Below are positions 32,955-38,006 of a stretch of 41,934 bases of DNA, piece after piece. A program made the translations under genes and the position numbers. The notes under the pieces were generated by a model. That model saw only the letters and a list, made by a program, of their open reading frames with translations, searched no databases and was not told the DNA's origin. This stretch comes from a virus. Within the stretch, counting starts at the first letter, position 1, and each line of letters opens with the position of its first letter. The stretch spans positions 1 through 41,934 of IMG/VR virus record IMGVR_UViG_3300031758_000162; one strand, given 5' to 3'.

Positions 32955-33054
32955 TGGTGTATATATCCTTGTTGCAGTGGTTGGGTTGGTCGAGGGCCGG
33001 GAGTGTCGCACGGCCAGCCGGGGCGGTCGATGCGGCACGGTGTCGCAGGGGGCC
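32955..33054 (-). promoter_or_regulatory. Shared leader element, copy B (before the MoxR gene)
   Basis: On the + strand: GTCGAGGGC (32989-32997), TGTCGCACGGC (33004-33014) and the inverted repeat TGCGGC-N5-GTCGCA (33031-33047, one mismatch). These have the same order and nearly the same spacing as copy A (15 nt between the first two elements in both). Even the ribosome-binding region matches (AAGGATAT.TACACC). This strongly suggests common control of the MoxR and VWA genes. Confidence 0.65.
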
Positions 33055-33080
33055 GCTGCCCCTGATATATCAGGGGCAGC
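33055..33080. other. 26-bp perfect palindrome
   Basis: GCTGCCCCTGATA followed directly by its exact reverse complement. As RNA it forms a stem of about 11 bp with a short AU loop. It lies just upstream (in transcription direction) of leader B, between a small gene and the MoxR gene. No U-run follows. A dimeric-protein operator or an mRNA processing hairpin are the main options. Confidence 0.7.
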
Positions 33081-33107
33081 AGAACTCGTTGAATGAGTAC
33101 TCGAAGG

Positions 33108-33335
33108 CTACAAAACCATCTTCTTGACAGCGATGGCCGTCAGTATCTGAGGCTTCAGCGCCTTGAGTTCAGCGGGTGATACACGGGGGTCGGTAAGACC
33201 ATCGGCTTTGAACGACGAGGTCAGCCTGCCAGTGGCATAGCCGTAAAGCAGCACGACCCTGCGCCCACTCCTATGGGCAATGACCTCCGCATACTTTGGC
33301 TTGAGATTCACCCTATGGATGACCCAGTCGTCCAT
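33108..33335 (-). CDS. Hypothetical protein, 75 aa
   Basis: Not recognised. It contains strand-like sequence (DDWVIHRVNLKPKYAEVIAH then RSGRRVVLLYGYATGRLTSS) and a helical C-terminus (SPAELKALKPQILTAIAVKK). The ATG at 33335 lies in a TGATG overlap with the upstream stop; a GTG three bases earlier is an alternative. It ends 28 nt before the palindrome. Function unknown. Confidence 0.6.
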   Translation of the reverse strand: MDDWVIHRVNLKPKYAEVIAHRSGRRVVLLYGYATGRLTSSFKADGLTDPRVSPAELKALKPQILTAIAVKKMVL

Positions 33336-33574
33336 CACGTCACCATCTTGGCGAGGGTGGGCTTGTTGAAGCTCGGCACATAGAGCCTTTTCTTATACCC
33401 AAGCCCCACGTTGATGGCCTTGTAGTACAACACCGCCTGATGGATGTTCCCCATGAAGCGATAGCGAGTGCGGTACGCACTGCGGTTCTTGCCCACCTGC
33501 ACCAAGAACTCGGTCTGGTTGGTGTAGGCAATGCGCTTGCCGTCGAGGGTGACGTATTTGATTTCGATATCCAT
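33335..33574 (-). CDS. Hypothetical protein, 79 aa
   Basis: Not recognised. Basic and Tyr-rich with alternating strand-like segments: MDIEIKYVTLDGKRIAYTNQ, then TEFLVQVGKNRSAYRTRYRF, ending KKRLYVPSFNKPTLAKMVT. A small beta-rich protein seems likely. Its end (AKMVT, then TGATGG) is identical at the DNA level over 18 nt to the end of the 103-aa gene at 24543. Starts three bases after the preceding stop. Function unknown. Confidence 0.6.
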   Translation of the reverse strand: MDIEIKYVTLDGKRIAYTNQTEFLVQVGKNRSAYRTRYRFMGNIHQAVLYYKAINVGLGYKKRLYVPSFNKPTLAKMVT

Positions 33575-33577
33575 GAT

Positions 33578-33895
33578 TTATTTCCTCTTACCGTTCTTGG
33601 CGCGATACTCGGCCAGCTTCACCGGGAACTCACTGACAAGGCCCATGAACACATGGGCTTCATCCTGATGCCTTGACATCCAATTATAGACCTCGGCATC
33701 CGCGATGATCTCAGGTTCACCACGGATTGCGCTCTTGAGCGTCAGGATAGCCAAGGGGAAATCGTTCTCGCTGTTCGCCAGAACTCCCCGAACGAACGCA
33801 ACTCGTTCGAGAAACCTTACGGTCTTGTCGTGCTTGGCCTGTGCATGTTCGAGGTCACGCTTCGCATCAGCCATACGCTTTACGATATCATCCAT
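33578..33895 (-). CDS. Hypothetical helical protein, 105 aa
   Basis: Not recognised. The N-terminal third is a charged helix (MDDIVKRMADAKRDLEHAQA then KHDKTVRFLERV). The rest is mixed (NDFPLAILTLKSAIRGEPEI, YNWMSRHQDEAHVFMGLVSE). Start: ATG with GGAG upstream inside leader copy D1. Function unknown. Confidence 0.6.
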   Translation of the reverse strand: MDDIVKRMADAKRDLEHAQAKHDKTVRFLERVAFVRGVLANSENDFPLAILTLKSAIRGEPEIIADAEVYNWMSRHQDEAHVFMGLVSEFPVKLAEYRAKNGKRK

Positions 33896-33967
33896 TTGTT
33901 ATCTCCATTGGGCGGGCTTGCCCCCACTACGCAGCCAGTTGCGCTGACTGCGTAGGAAAGGTTTCCC
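33896..33967 (-). promoter_or_regulatory. Duplicated leader element, copy D1
   Basis: In transcription direction the gap begins GGGAAACC right after the TAA of the preceding gene. It then forms a hairpin with arms CTACGCAG/CTGCGTAG (33927-33955) and an inner CAG-TTGCG-CTG. It ends in GGGGCAAGCCCGCCCAATGG leading into the ribosome-binding site. A 22-nt block is identical to copy D2 at 35162-35183, while the hairpin sequence differs but is retained. Covariation of this kind suggests a structured RNA. Confidence 0.6.
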
Positions 33968-34237
33968 TTAAAATTTACCGTTGATGCGGGCCAAGGCAAT
34001 ATGCGGCGCGGCCAAGTACCACAGCTTATTTGTCATAGCCTTTGGTAGGCCAATACTACGGTCAAACGGTGCTTCATCGTCTAGGGCACGAGATAGCGTA
34101 GCGTAGTAGTGTTTGGTCTGGGTGTCGAAGCTGAACCGCCACTCGCGCCGATCTGCCTTGCGGCAGGTATCAACCATGATGATATCCATCCACTCGTCGT
34201 TACGCTGTATGGCTACAACCTTGAACTTATCCAGCAT
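33968..34237 (-). CDS. Hypothetical protein, 89 aa
   Basis: Not recognised. MLDKFKVVAIQRNDEWMDII then MVDTCRKADRREWRFSFDTQ suggests a small alpha/beta protein, ending KLWYLAAPHIALARINGKF. The ATG at 34237 is preferred because GAGG lies 6 nt upstream; an ATG four codons earlier, in an ATGA overlap, is the alternative. Followed directly by leader D1. Function unknown. Confidence 0.6.
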   Translation of the reverse strand: MLDKFKVVAIQRNDEWMDIIMVDTCRKADRREWRFSFDTQTKHYYATLSRALDDEAPFDRSIGLPKAMTNKLWYLAAPHIALARINGKF

Positions 34238-34245
34238 AGCGCACC

Positions 34246-34503
34246 TCATGCGAAGAACGTGAAGGTCGCCACATCACAGGCGAGAACGCCATACTGTGCG
34301 GCATCGTGCCACCGCATGAACTCGGTATCTTCCGATACATCCACACAGTGGCAGGACCCGTAGGTTCTAACCATATCGTTGACGAAGGCTTCAAGCTGAG
34401 CCTGATCCTCATCTTCAAGGCCCGTCTCATCGCCGTTGATGAGCGGTGAGGCCCAGTGCATGGGCAGCATGAGGGTGTAGGTCTTGATCTTGTGTTTAGC
34501 CAT
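34246..34503 (-). CDS. Hypothetical protein, 85 aa
   Basis: Not recognised. A basic start (MAKHKIKTYTLMLPMHWASP) leads to an acidic middle (INGDETGLEDEDQAQLEAFV). CHCVDVSEDTEFMRWHDAAQ then YGVLACDVATFTFFA ends the protein. The C-H-C and later C-D may bind metal. The ATG at 34503 has GGAGG 9 nt upstream and overlaps the 49-aa gene by 8 nt. The longer frame has no support. Function unknown. Confidence 0.6.
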   Translation of the reverse strand: MAKHKIKTYTLMLPMHWASPLINGDETGLEDEDQAQLEAFVNDMVRTYGSCHCVDVSEDTEFMRWHDAAQYGVLACDVATFTFFA

Positions 34504-34645
34504 TGTTTGTTTCCTCCATGAGTTTACGGGCTTCACGCAGGGTGGCGAGAGCCTGACCCCGTGTGTCGTTATGTGTCTTACCAGAAGCATAGACCTCCAG
34601 CATGGCGATGAGATCGGTCATCACGTCCTTGGTGCGCTTATCCAT
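34496..34645 (-). CDS. 49-aa hypothetical protein
   Basis: Read directly from the sequence: ATG at 34645 overlapping the upstream gene's stop by 8 nt, and a TAA overlapping the next ATG by 8 nt. The product is helical (MDKRTKDVMTDLIAMLEVYA then SGKTHNDTRGQALATLREAR), ending KLMEETNNG. Its position between two well-supported genes, in an operon without gaps, supports it. Function unknown. Confidence 0.65.
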   Translation of the reverse strand: MDKRTKDVMTDLIAMLEVYASGKTHNDTRGQALATLREARKLMEETNNG

Positions 34646-34985
34646 TGGTCAGCCTTTCATAAACGAGAGAGTTGTAGCCCATCCTGTCCAAGAGCCTGAT
34701 CTGATCAGGACTCAACAACACGGTGCTACAGTGCGGATGCGTTTGCGTCCGGTGCTTGGATGTTGTTGGGCTGAATTTATCCTTGTTCTCGAACCATGTA
34801 TCCACCTTCGAGACATAGACGAACAGCGGCCAATGGGTGCCATAGGAGTACACCACATAACGAGCGTCACCGTTCTCTATGCCGTTAAGGCCAACCCACT
34901 CAGCATAAAGCTGACCGTTGCTGTTCTTGAACGGCAGCTTACGCTGAACATATGGACGGGACAGCCGTCCGTTAATTCGCTTCAT
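34638..34985 (-). CDS. Hypothetical protein, 115 aa
   Basis: Not recognised. A very basic N-terminus (MKRINGRLSRPYVQRKLPFK) is followed by strand-like sequence (YVVYSYGTHWPLFVYVSKVD) and a C-terminal PDQIRLLDRMGYNSLVYERL. A small DNA- or RNA-binding protein is conceivable. Starts three bases after the stop of the 55-aa membrane protein. Function unknown. Confidence 0.6.
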   Translation of the reverse strand: MKRINGRLSRPYVQRKLPFKNSNGQLYAEWVGLNGIENGDARYVVYSYGTHWPLFVYVSKVDTWFENKDKFSPTTSKHRTQTHPHCSTVLLSPDQIRLLDRMGYNSLVYERLTNG

Positions 34986-34988
34986 AAC

Positions 34989-35156
34989 TTATACTCCATA
35001 GAGAATGTTAAGGGTGACGATGAGCGACACTGACAGCATGGCGAAGTAGGCCATCCAGCCAATGCGCTCCCACCTTCGCCTTGTGATCTCGTCAGCAATG
35101 GCGAAGGTCCTTCGAGCAAGGAAGATTTCCTCACGGGTCCAGTGATTGTGATCCAT
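34989..35156 (-). CDS. 55-aa tail-anchored membrane protein
   Basis: Read directly from the sequence. The ATG at 35156 has GGAGG five bases upstream. The basic N-terminal half (MDHNHWTREEIFLARRTFAI then ADEITRRRWERI) is followed by one C-terminal transmembrane helix (GWMAYFAMLSVSLIVTLNIL). A longer frame over the same DNA is a shadow: it has no membrane or domain logic and its start falls inside leader D2. Function unknown. Confidence 0.7.
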   Translation of the reverse strand: MDHNHWTREEIFLARRTFAIADEITRRRWERIGWMAYFAMLSVSLIVTLNILYGV

Positions 35157-35220
35157 TTATCCTCCATTGGGCGGGCTTGCCCCAACGCCACCAGCTTATG
35201 CTGATGGCGGTAGAGTTTCC
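35157..35220 (-). promoter_or_regulatory. Duplicated leader element, copy D2
   Basis: In transcription direction it begins GGGAAACT overlapping the TAG of the preceding gene. A hairpin follows (10-bp arms with one mismatch, TTAT/ATAA loop, 35186-35209). It ends with the same GGGGCAAGCCCGCCCAATGG block as copy D1, followed by GGAGG. The stem sequence differs completely from D1 but the fold is conserved, so the RNA structure probably matters. Confidence 0.6.
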
Positions 35221-35424
35221 CTAGCTGTGGCAATAGCCATCACGTTCAATGCACAGCCACATGCCGCACCACGGTACGGTCACCGCGCCATCGCAGCCAA
35301 ACGTGGGCTGTACGAGCTTACGGAAATCACGGTAGGTAGCCTTGGGCGGCATCCTGTTCCGTGTGGCATCGCGGTCGAAGACCCGCTTGATGGCCTTGCG
35401 CTGAGCTTTGGTGGTTCTAACCAT
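35221..35424 (-). CDS. Hypothetical basic protein, 67 aa
   Basis: Not recognised. MVRTTKAQRKAIKRVFDRDA then TRNRMPPKATYRDFRKLVQP is strongly basic. The C-terminus is Cys-rich (FGCDGAVTVPWCGMWLCIER, ending DGYCHS). Four Cys suggest metal binding or disulphides; a nucleic-acid-binding role is plausible. The ATG at 35424 has GGAGG upstream; the longer frame adds an unsupported 48 residues. Function unknown. Confidence 0.6.
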   Translation of the reverse strand: MVRTTKAQRKAIKRVFDRDATRNRMPPKATYRDFRKLVQPTFGCDGAVTVPWCGMWLCIERDGYCHS

Positions 35425-35437
35425 GATGTTATCCTCC

Positions 35438-35719
35438 TCAGAAGTTTCGTGCAGAATGCACGGTGACGATGTAGCGGTTGCCGTACATCCTGTTGATACT
35501 GGTAACACCACCAGTGCGATGACCACAGCAGTCACGCTGGCAGTAACAGCGCATCTCGAAGTAACCACGGATATCCTTCTCGTCCCTCTCGGTCAGGGTT
35601 TCCCGCTCGGTGTCGAGGATGTAGACCGTGGTCTTAGGCTCGGTCATGTCGTAGTCATCTTCGCCGCTACCTTCACGGCAGTCCGTCAGCGTTCCGTTCT
35701 CCATGATCCTGAATGACAT
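35438..35719 (-). CDS. Hypothetical Cys-rich protein, 93 aa
   Basis: Not recognised. The N-terminal half is acidic (TLTDCREGSGEDDYDMTEPK). A Cys cluster follows in MRCYCQRDCCGHRTGGVTSI, compatible with a small zinc site (C-x-C-x3-C-C-x-H). It ends MYGNRYIVTVHSARNF. Function unknown. Confidence 0.6.
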   Translation of the reverse strand: MSFRIMENGTLTDCREGSGEDDYDMTEPKTTVYILDTERETLTERDEKDIRGYFEMRCYCQRDCCGHRTGGVTSINRMYGNRYIVTVHSARNF

Positions 35720-35722
35720 GGG

Positions 35723-35911
35723 TTATCCTTTCAGCCAGTGTTGCGCAGTGTCGAAGGCTTCCACCCGGTCAGTGACATAGGCGTCAGCCTTGAAGAGATA
35801 GGTTTCACCGTCGAAGAACTGGACGATGTACTGGTTCCACTCAGTGTCGCGGCGAACCACCACGGACCTGCCATTGGGGTTGGAACCACGGTAGATGATA
35901 CGGTTAGCCAT
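35723..35911 (-). CDS. Hypothetical protein, 62 aa
   Basis: Not recognised. MANRIIYRGSNPNGRSVVVR, RDTEWNQYIVQFFDGETYLF and VTDRVEAFDTAQHW suggest a compact beta-rich fold with a C-terminal helix. The ATG at 35911 has AAGGA about 10 nt upstream and overlaps the preceding gene by 8 nt. The longer frame (28 extra residues) is not supported. Confidence 0.6.
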   Translation of the reverse strand: MANRIIYRGSNPNGRSVVVRRDTEWNQYIVQFFDGETYLFKADAYVTDRVEAFDTAQHWLKG

Positions 35912-36095
35912 TGGGGATATCCTTGATGAACTTGGGGGTGCAGATGACCCAACTATCGCCTCGTTCCATAGCGAACGAGTAATGCTTGGCCTCAATGGCA
36001 GCTTTGGCCGCTACACAGGCAGCTTCGCTGCGGAAATCCACCACAAGGGGGCCACCAGCATAGTGCACATTGAGAAAGGCTATGAGTACCCACAT
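35904..36095 (-). CDS. Hypothetical protein, 63 aa
   Basis: Not recognised. A hydrophobic N-terminal strand (MWVLIAFLNVHYAGGPLVVD) is followed by a helix (RSEAACVAAKAAIEAKHYSF) and a strand (GDSWVICTPKFIKDIPNG). A small alpha/beta fold is likely. The ATG at 36095 lies one base after the upstream TGA (TGATATG), with GGGAG upstream. An in-frame ATG 14 codons earlier is less likely. Confidence 0.6.
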   Translation of the reverse strand: MWVLIAFLNVHYAGGPLVVDFRSEAACVAAKAAIEAKHYSFAMERGDSWVICTPKFIKDIPNG

Positions 36096-36096
36096 A

Positions 36097-36333
36097 TCAC
36101 CACTCCCCTGTTGCGACGATCTCATTGCGGTGATCATCCATTGCCTTCAGCGTCTTGCGCAGCTTACGGATAGCAGCATCCGCACTGCGGCAGTTCTTCA
36201 CCTCGCCAAGGATGGCGGCGTCGTCCCAACACTCAACGAGATAGTCCCATCCGCCTTCGGCGTAATGCCGAAGGGCGTGGTCCCTGATGAACTTGACGAG
36301 GGCTTCGTCGCTGTAATCTGTCTGGTTAGCCAT
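36097..36333 (-). CDS. Hypothetical helical protein, 78 aa
   Basis: Not recognised. Helical and charged: TDYSDEALVKFIRDHALRHY, then AEGGWDYLVECWDDAAILGE, then DAAIRKLRKTLKAMDDHRNE. No motif identified. It is the second gene of the operon, five bases after the first. By its position at the head of a long early-type operon it could be a host-takeover protein, but that is inference from location only. Confidence 0.6.
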   Translation of the reverse strand: MANQTDYSDEALVKFIRDHALRHYAEGGWDYLVECWDDAAILGEVKNCRSADAAIRKLRKTLKAMDDHRNEIVATGEW

Positions 36334-36338
36334 GTGCC

Positions 36339-36578
36339 TTACTCCTGAGAATATGTTACGAACAACACGGTGCAGGAACCACGAGGGGTGAACTTGAGCA
36401 TGTCGCCGTAGTCTTCCCAGCGGCCTCGAACGCCCTTGATGCCCATCAGGTCCTTGGCGAAGCCCTTGATGAAGCTATTGGGCGTACCCTGTTCCACCAT
36501 GAAGGTGTCACGTTTGACCCAAGCGTAGTTGGCCTCACCGCCGAACGTATCTGTAAACTCTACTGTAAACTTATCCAT
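36339..36578 (-). CDS. Hypothetical protein, 79 aa, first gene of the long - strand operon
   Basis: Not recognised. MDKFTVEFTDTFGGEANYAW, then VKRDTFMVEQGTPNSFIKGF and GRWEDYGDMLKFTPRGSCTV suggest a small alpha/beta protein. The ATG at 36578 has AAGGAG 7 nt upstream. It is preceded by leader copy C and the AT-rich control region, so it should be the promoter-proximal gene of the 23-kb operon. Function unknown. Confidence 0.65.
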   Translation of the reverse strand: MDKFTVEFTDTFGGEANYAWVKRDTFMVEQGTPNSFIKGFAKDLMGIKGVRGRWEDYGDMLKFTPRGSCTVLFVTYSQE

Positions 36579-36664
36579 TTGGTATCTCCTTAGGCCGTTG
36601 ATCGACCGTGGCACAGCGTCCCACAAATCCGGCGCGGCGTCGATGCGACACGTCGTCGCACCCC
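36579..36664 (-). promoter_or_regulatory. Shared leader element, copy C (head of the long operon)
   Basis: On the + strand it contains the perfect inverted repeat TGCGAC-N5-GTCGCA (36644-36660) with the flanking GTCGATGCG shared with copies A and B. A more diverged downstream half follows. It sits between the AT-rich region and the first gene. This is the copy where promoter or operator function is most natural, because an operon head needs one. Confidence 0.6.
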
Positions 36665-37290
36665 CATAAGTGTAAACTTTAGATGTAAAGTTAGGCTAAG
36701 TTTACATGCCGAAAGGCTCGACTATCCGTTAACAGATAGCTAACAGGGCGATTTTAGATAGGCGACAGATAGGCGTAAGTCTTTGTTTTTATTGGGTGCT
36801 ATCTGTACTATCTGAACTATCTGTGTTTTTTCTGTTAATGTGGGGGTAACTTGGGAAGGTGAGGCGGGTTAGGAGTGTAAAGTCCTAGTGTCTTAGTAGA
36901 GTATATGAAAAAAAAAGGTGAGTGACTCTTAATAATATACAGATAGTTAGATAGTATAGATAGATAGACGCTCTGGTATTTTGCTAAGTCCTTGGTTTCA
37001 TTGGTCTTTCGGGAATTATACTGTAAAGTATTCCCTCTTTGTTCGTGTAAAGTTAGCTACAGATTTTACATCTAGCACAGCCCAAATCGCAGATAGTTGG
37101 CGCTAAGTGCTTGAAATCATTGAGTGTAAAGTTATAATCGGGTTTACATAAGGGGCTTAGGTTGTAAGATAGCCAGAGGACTTAAGAGTTCACCTTTTTA
37201 CGGCAAGCTATAGGCCCCCGACGTATGGCCGAACGAAGTGAGGGCAAAACCCCCCAACGCCACAGGCGCGGCAGGTCAAAACGCAGGCAA
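36665..37290. promoter_or_regulatory. AT-rich non-coding region with multiple short repeats (candidate origin / early control region)
   Basis: No convincing gene is seen in about 600 bases, which are far more AT-rich than the rest of the window. Repeats include TGTAAA...TTTACA inverted pairs at 36684-36706, 37046-37070 and 37125-37148. Single TGTAAA sites occur at 36671, 36876 and 37022. CAGATAG or CTATCTG occurs at 36733, 36766, 36799, 36808, 36817, 36940 and 37090. A TAAGTNCTTG...ATTG motif recurs near 36776, 36984 and 37103. An A9 run lies near 36908. AT-richness with repeated sites at an operon head is typical of a replication origin and/or a repressor-controlled early promoter region. 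I could not choose a single promoter. Confidence 0.6.
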
Positions 37291-37321
37291 CAAAAAACCC
37301 CTCCAGCCGAAGCCAGAGGGG
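37291..37321 (-). terminator. Intrinsic terminator of the leftward mini-operon
   Basis: On the - strand CCCCTC and GAGGGG (37298-37321) flank an inner TGGCTTCGGCTG that can extend the stem. TTTTTT (37292-37297) follows directly. This is a classical rho-independent terminator. It lies seven bases after the stop of the 24-aa peptide gene and would stop transcription from the mini-operon before the AT-rich control region. Confidence 0.85.
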
Positions 37322-37327
37322 TCAGGG

Positions 37328-37402
37328 TCAATCGTTCCAGTGGAACACCCAGAGATATCCTGTGCAGATGAACACGAGGTAGAACCCGAGGGTCAGAAGC
37401 AT
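37328..37402 (-). CDS. 24-aa membrane micro-peptide
   Basis: Read directly from the sequence. The ATG at 37402 has a clear GAAAGGA about 7 nt upstream, and the frame ends in TGA just before a strong terminator. The product MLLTLGFYLVFICTGYLWVF plus HWND is a single hydrophobic helix with aromatic ends. A good ribosome-binding site between a hairpin and a terminator makes translation plausible. Function unknown. Confidence 0.5.
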   Translation of the reverse strand: MLLTLGFYLVFICTGYLWVFHWND

Positions 37403-37424
37403 GTGCTGTCCTTTCAAAGAAGTT

Positions 37425-37450
37425 GGAGAGCGGGACCATTCCCGCTCTCC
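37425..37450 (-). other. Perfect 11-bp intercistronic hairpin
   Basis: GGAGAGCGGGA and TCCCGCTCTCC flank a 4-nt loop (ATGG on the transcribed strand). It is preceded by TGACACCAACG, nearly the same linker (TAACACCAACG) that follows the 94-aa gene. No U-run follows. It lies just before the ribosome-binding site of the 24-aa peptide. Confidence 0.65.
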
Positions 37451-37457
37451 GTTGGTG

Positions 37458-37613
37458 TCAGCCTTCCACAATTCGAGCCTTGAGCTTGTGCCTCATCTGG
37501 ATGCGCTTGAGGAACTCAGCGATGTTCCTCGCCCGCACTTCGACGTACACGGTTTGCAGGACGCGGCGGGTGCCGCGCTTCGTGGAAATTTCCACGGCAA
37601 TGGTCTTTCTCAT
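37458..37613 (-). CDS. 51-aa basic hypothetical protein
   Basis: Read directly from the sequence. The ATG at 37613 has AAAGGA 9 nt upstream. MRKTIAVEISTKRGTRRVLQ, TVYVEVRARNIAEFLKRIQM, then RHKLKARIVEG is strongly basic with beta strands followed by a helix. It may bind nucleic acid. It is the middle gene of the mini-operon. A long + strand frame over the same interval is a shadow. Confidence 0.65.
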   Translation of the reverse strand: MRKTIAVEISTKRGTRRVLQTVYVEVRARNIAEFLKRIQMRHKLKARIVEG

Positions 37614-37646
37614 GGTCTTGGTCCTTTGTTGAGGTTGAGGAAGGTA

Positions 37647-37668
37647 GGTCCCGCCCGGAGGCGGGACC
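37647..37668 (-). other. Perfect 9-bp intercistronic hairpin
   Basis: GGTCCCGCC and GGCGGGACC flank a 4-nt loop. It lies between the 94-aa gene stop (TAACACCAACG linker) and the 51-aa gene ribosome-binding site. No U-run follows it on the transcribed strand. Confidence 0.65.
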
Positions 37669-37676
37669 CGTTGGTG

Positions 37677-37961
37677 TTAGAACAACTTCTTCTTTTCCGG
37701 CTTTGCCGTCCCGATCTCTCCGAGCACCTTGACGCCCTTCAGGGTGTCGGTGATCAGAAACATCTTGCCGCCGCCCATTGGCGGGCAGGACACTCGAAGG
37801 TGACCAGACAAGTCCTTAACCGTGGACTTGATGGAGCCGATCTTGATACCCGAGAACGTGCCGTTCTCGTTCACTCGATCTGCCGTAAGCTCGATCACGA
37901 AAGTGATCGGCTCGATTGCCTTCTTGACGGTGGAGCCGTTCGAGGAATTGTCCTTGGACAT
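37677..37961 (-). CDS. Hypothetical protein, 94 aa, first gene of the mini-operon
   Basis: Not recognised. A polar start (MSKDNSSNGSTVKKAIEP) leads to strand-rich sequence (ITFVIELTADRVNENGTFSG, HLRVSCPPMGGGKMFLITDT), ending in a Lys-rich tail (GTAKPEKKKLF). A small beta-barrel or OB-like protein is possible. Start: ATG with AAGGAG upstream, preceded by a perfect hairpin (37987-38006). It is transcribed leftward, separately from the long operon because of the terminator at 37291-37321. Confidence 0.6.
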   Translation of the reverse strand: MSKDNSSNGSTVKKAIEPITFVIELTADRVNENGTFSGIKIGSIKSTVKDLSGHLRVSCPPMGGGKMFLITDTLKGVKVLGEIGTAKPEKKKLF

Positions 37962-37986
37962 TTTAGTCTCCTTACGATGTCAATCA

Positions 37987-38006
37987 GCAGGGCAGGATTG
38001 CCCTGC
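37987..38006 (-). other. 8-bp hairpin in the mini-operon leader
   Basis: GCAGGGCA and TGCCCTGC flank a 4-nt loop, about 25 nt upstream of the 94-aa gene start. A second inverted repeat, CACTGGAA/TTCCAGTG (38010-38035), lies immediately further upstream. No gene is between them. Probable leader RNA structures. Confidence 0.55.

Noticed and set aside
24536-33352. An 18-nt identical sequence at two gene junctions (end in M-V-T then TGATGG, at 24543 and 33335)
   Set aside because: Could be a duplicated junction, but both copies only encode the same three terminal residues plus the stop/start overlap; too short to claim function.
34982-35233. 83-aa - strand frame over the 55-aa membrane-protein gene
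   Set aside because: Its start lies in leader D2, the product is irregular, and the alternative 55-aa frame has a GGAGG site and a clean transmembrane helix.
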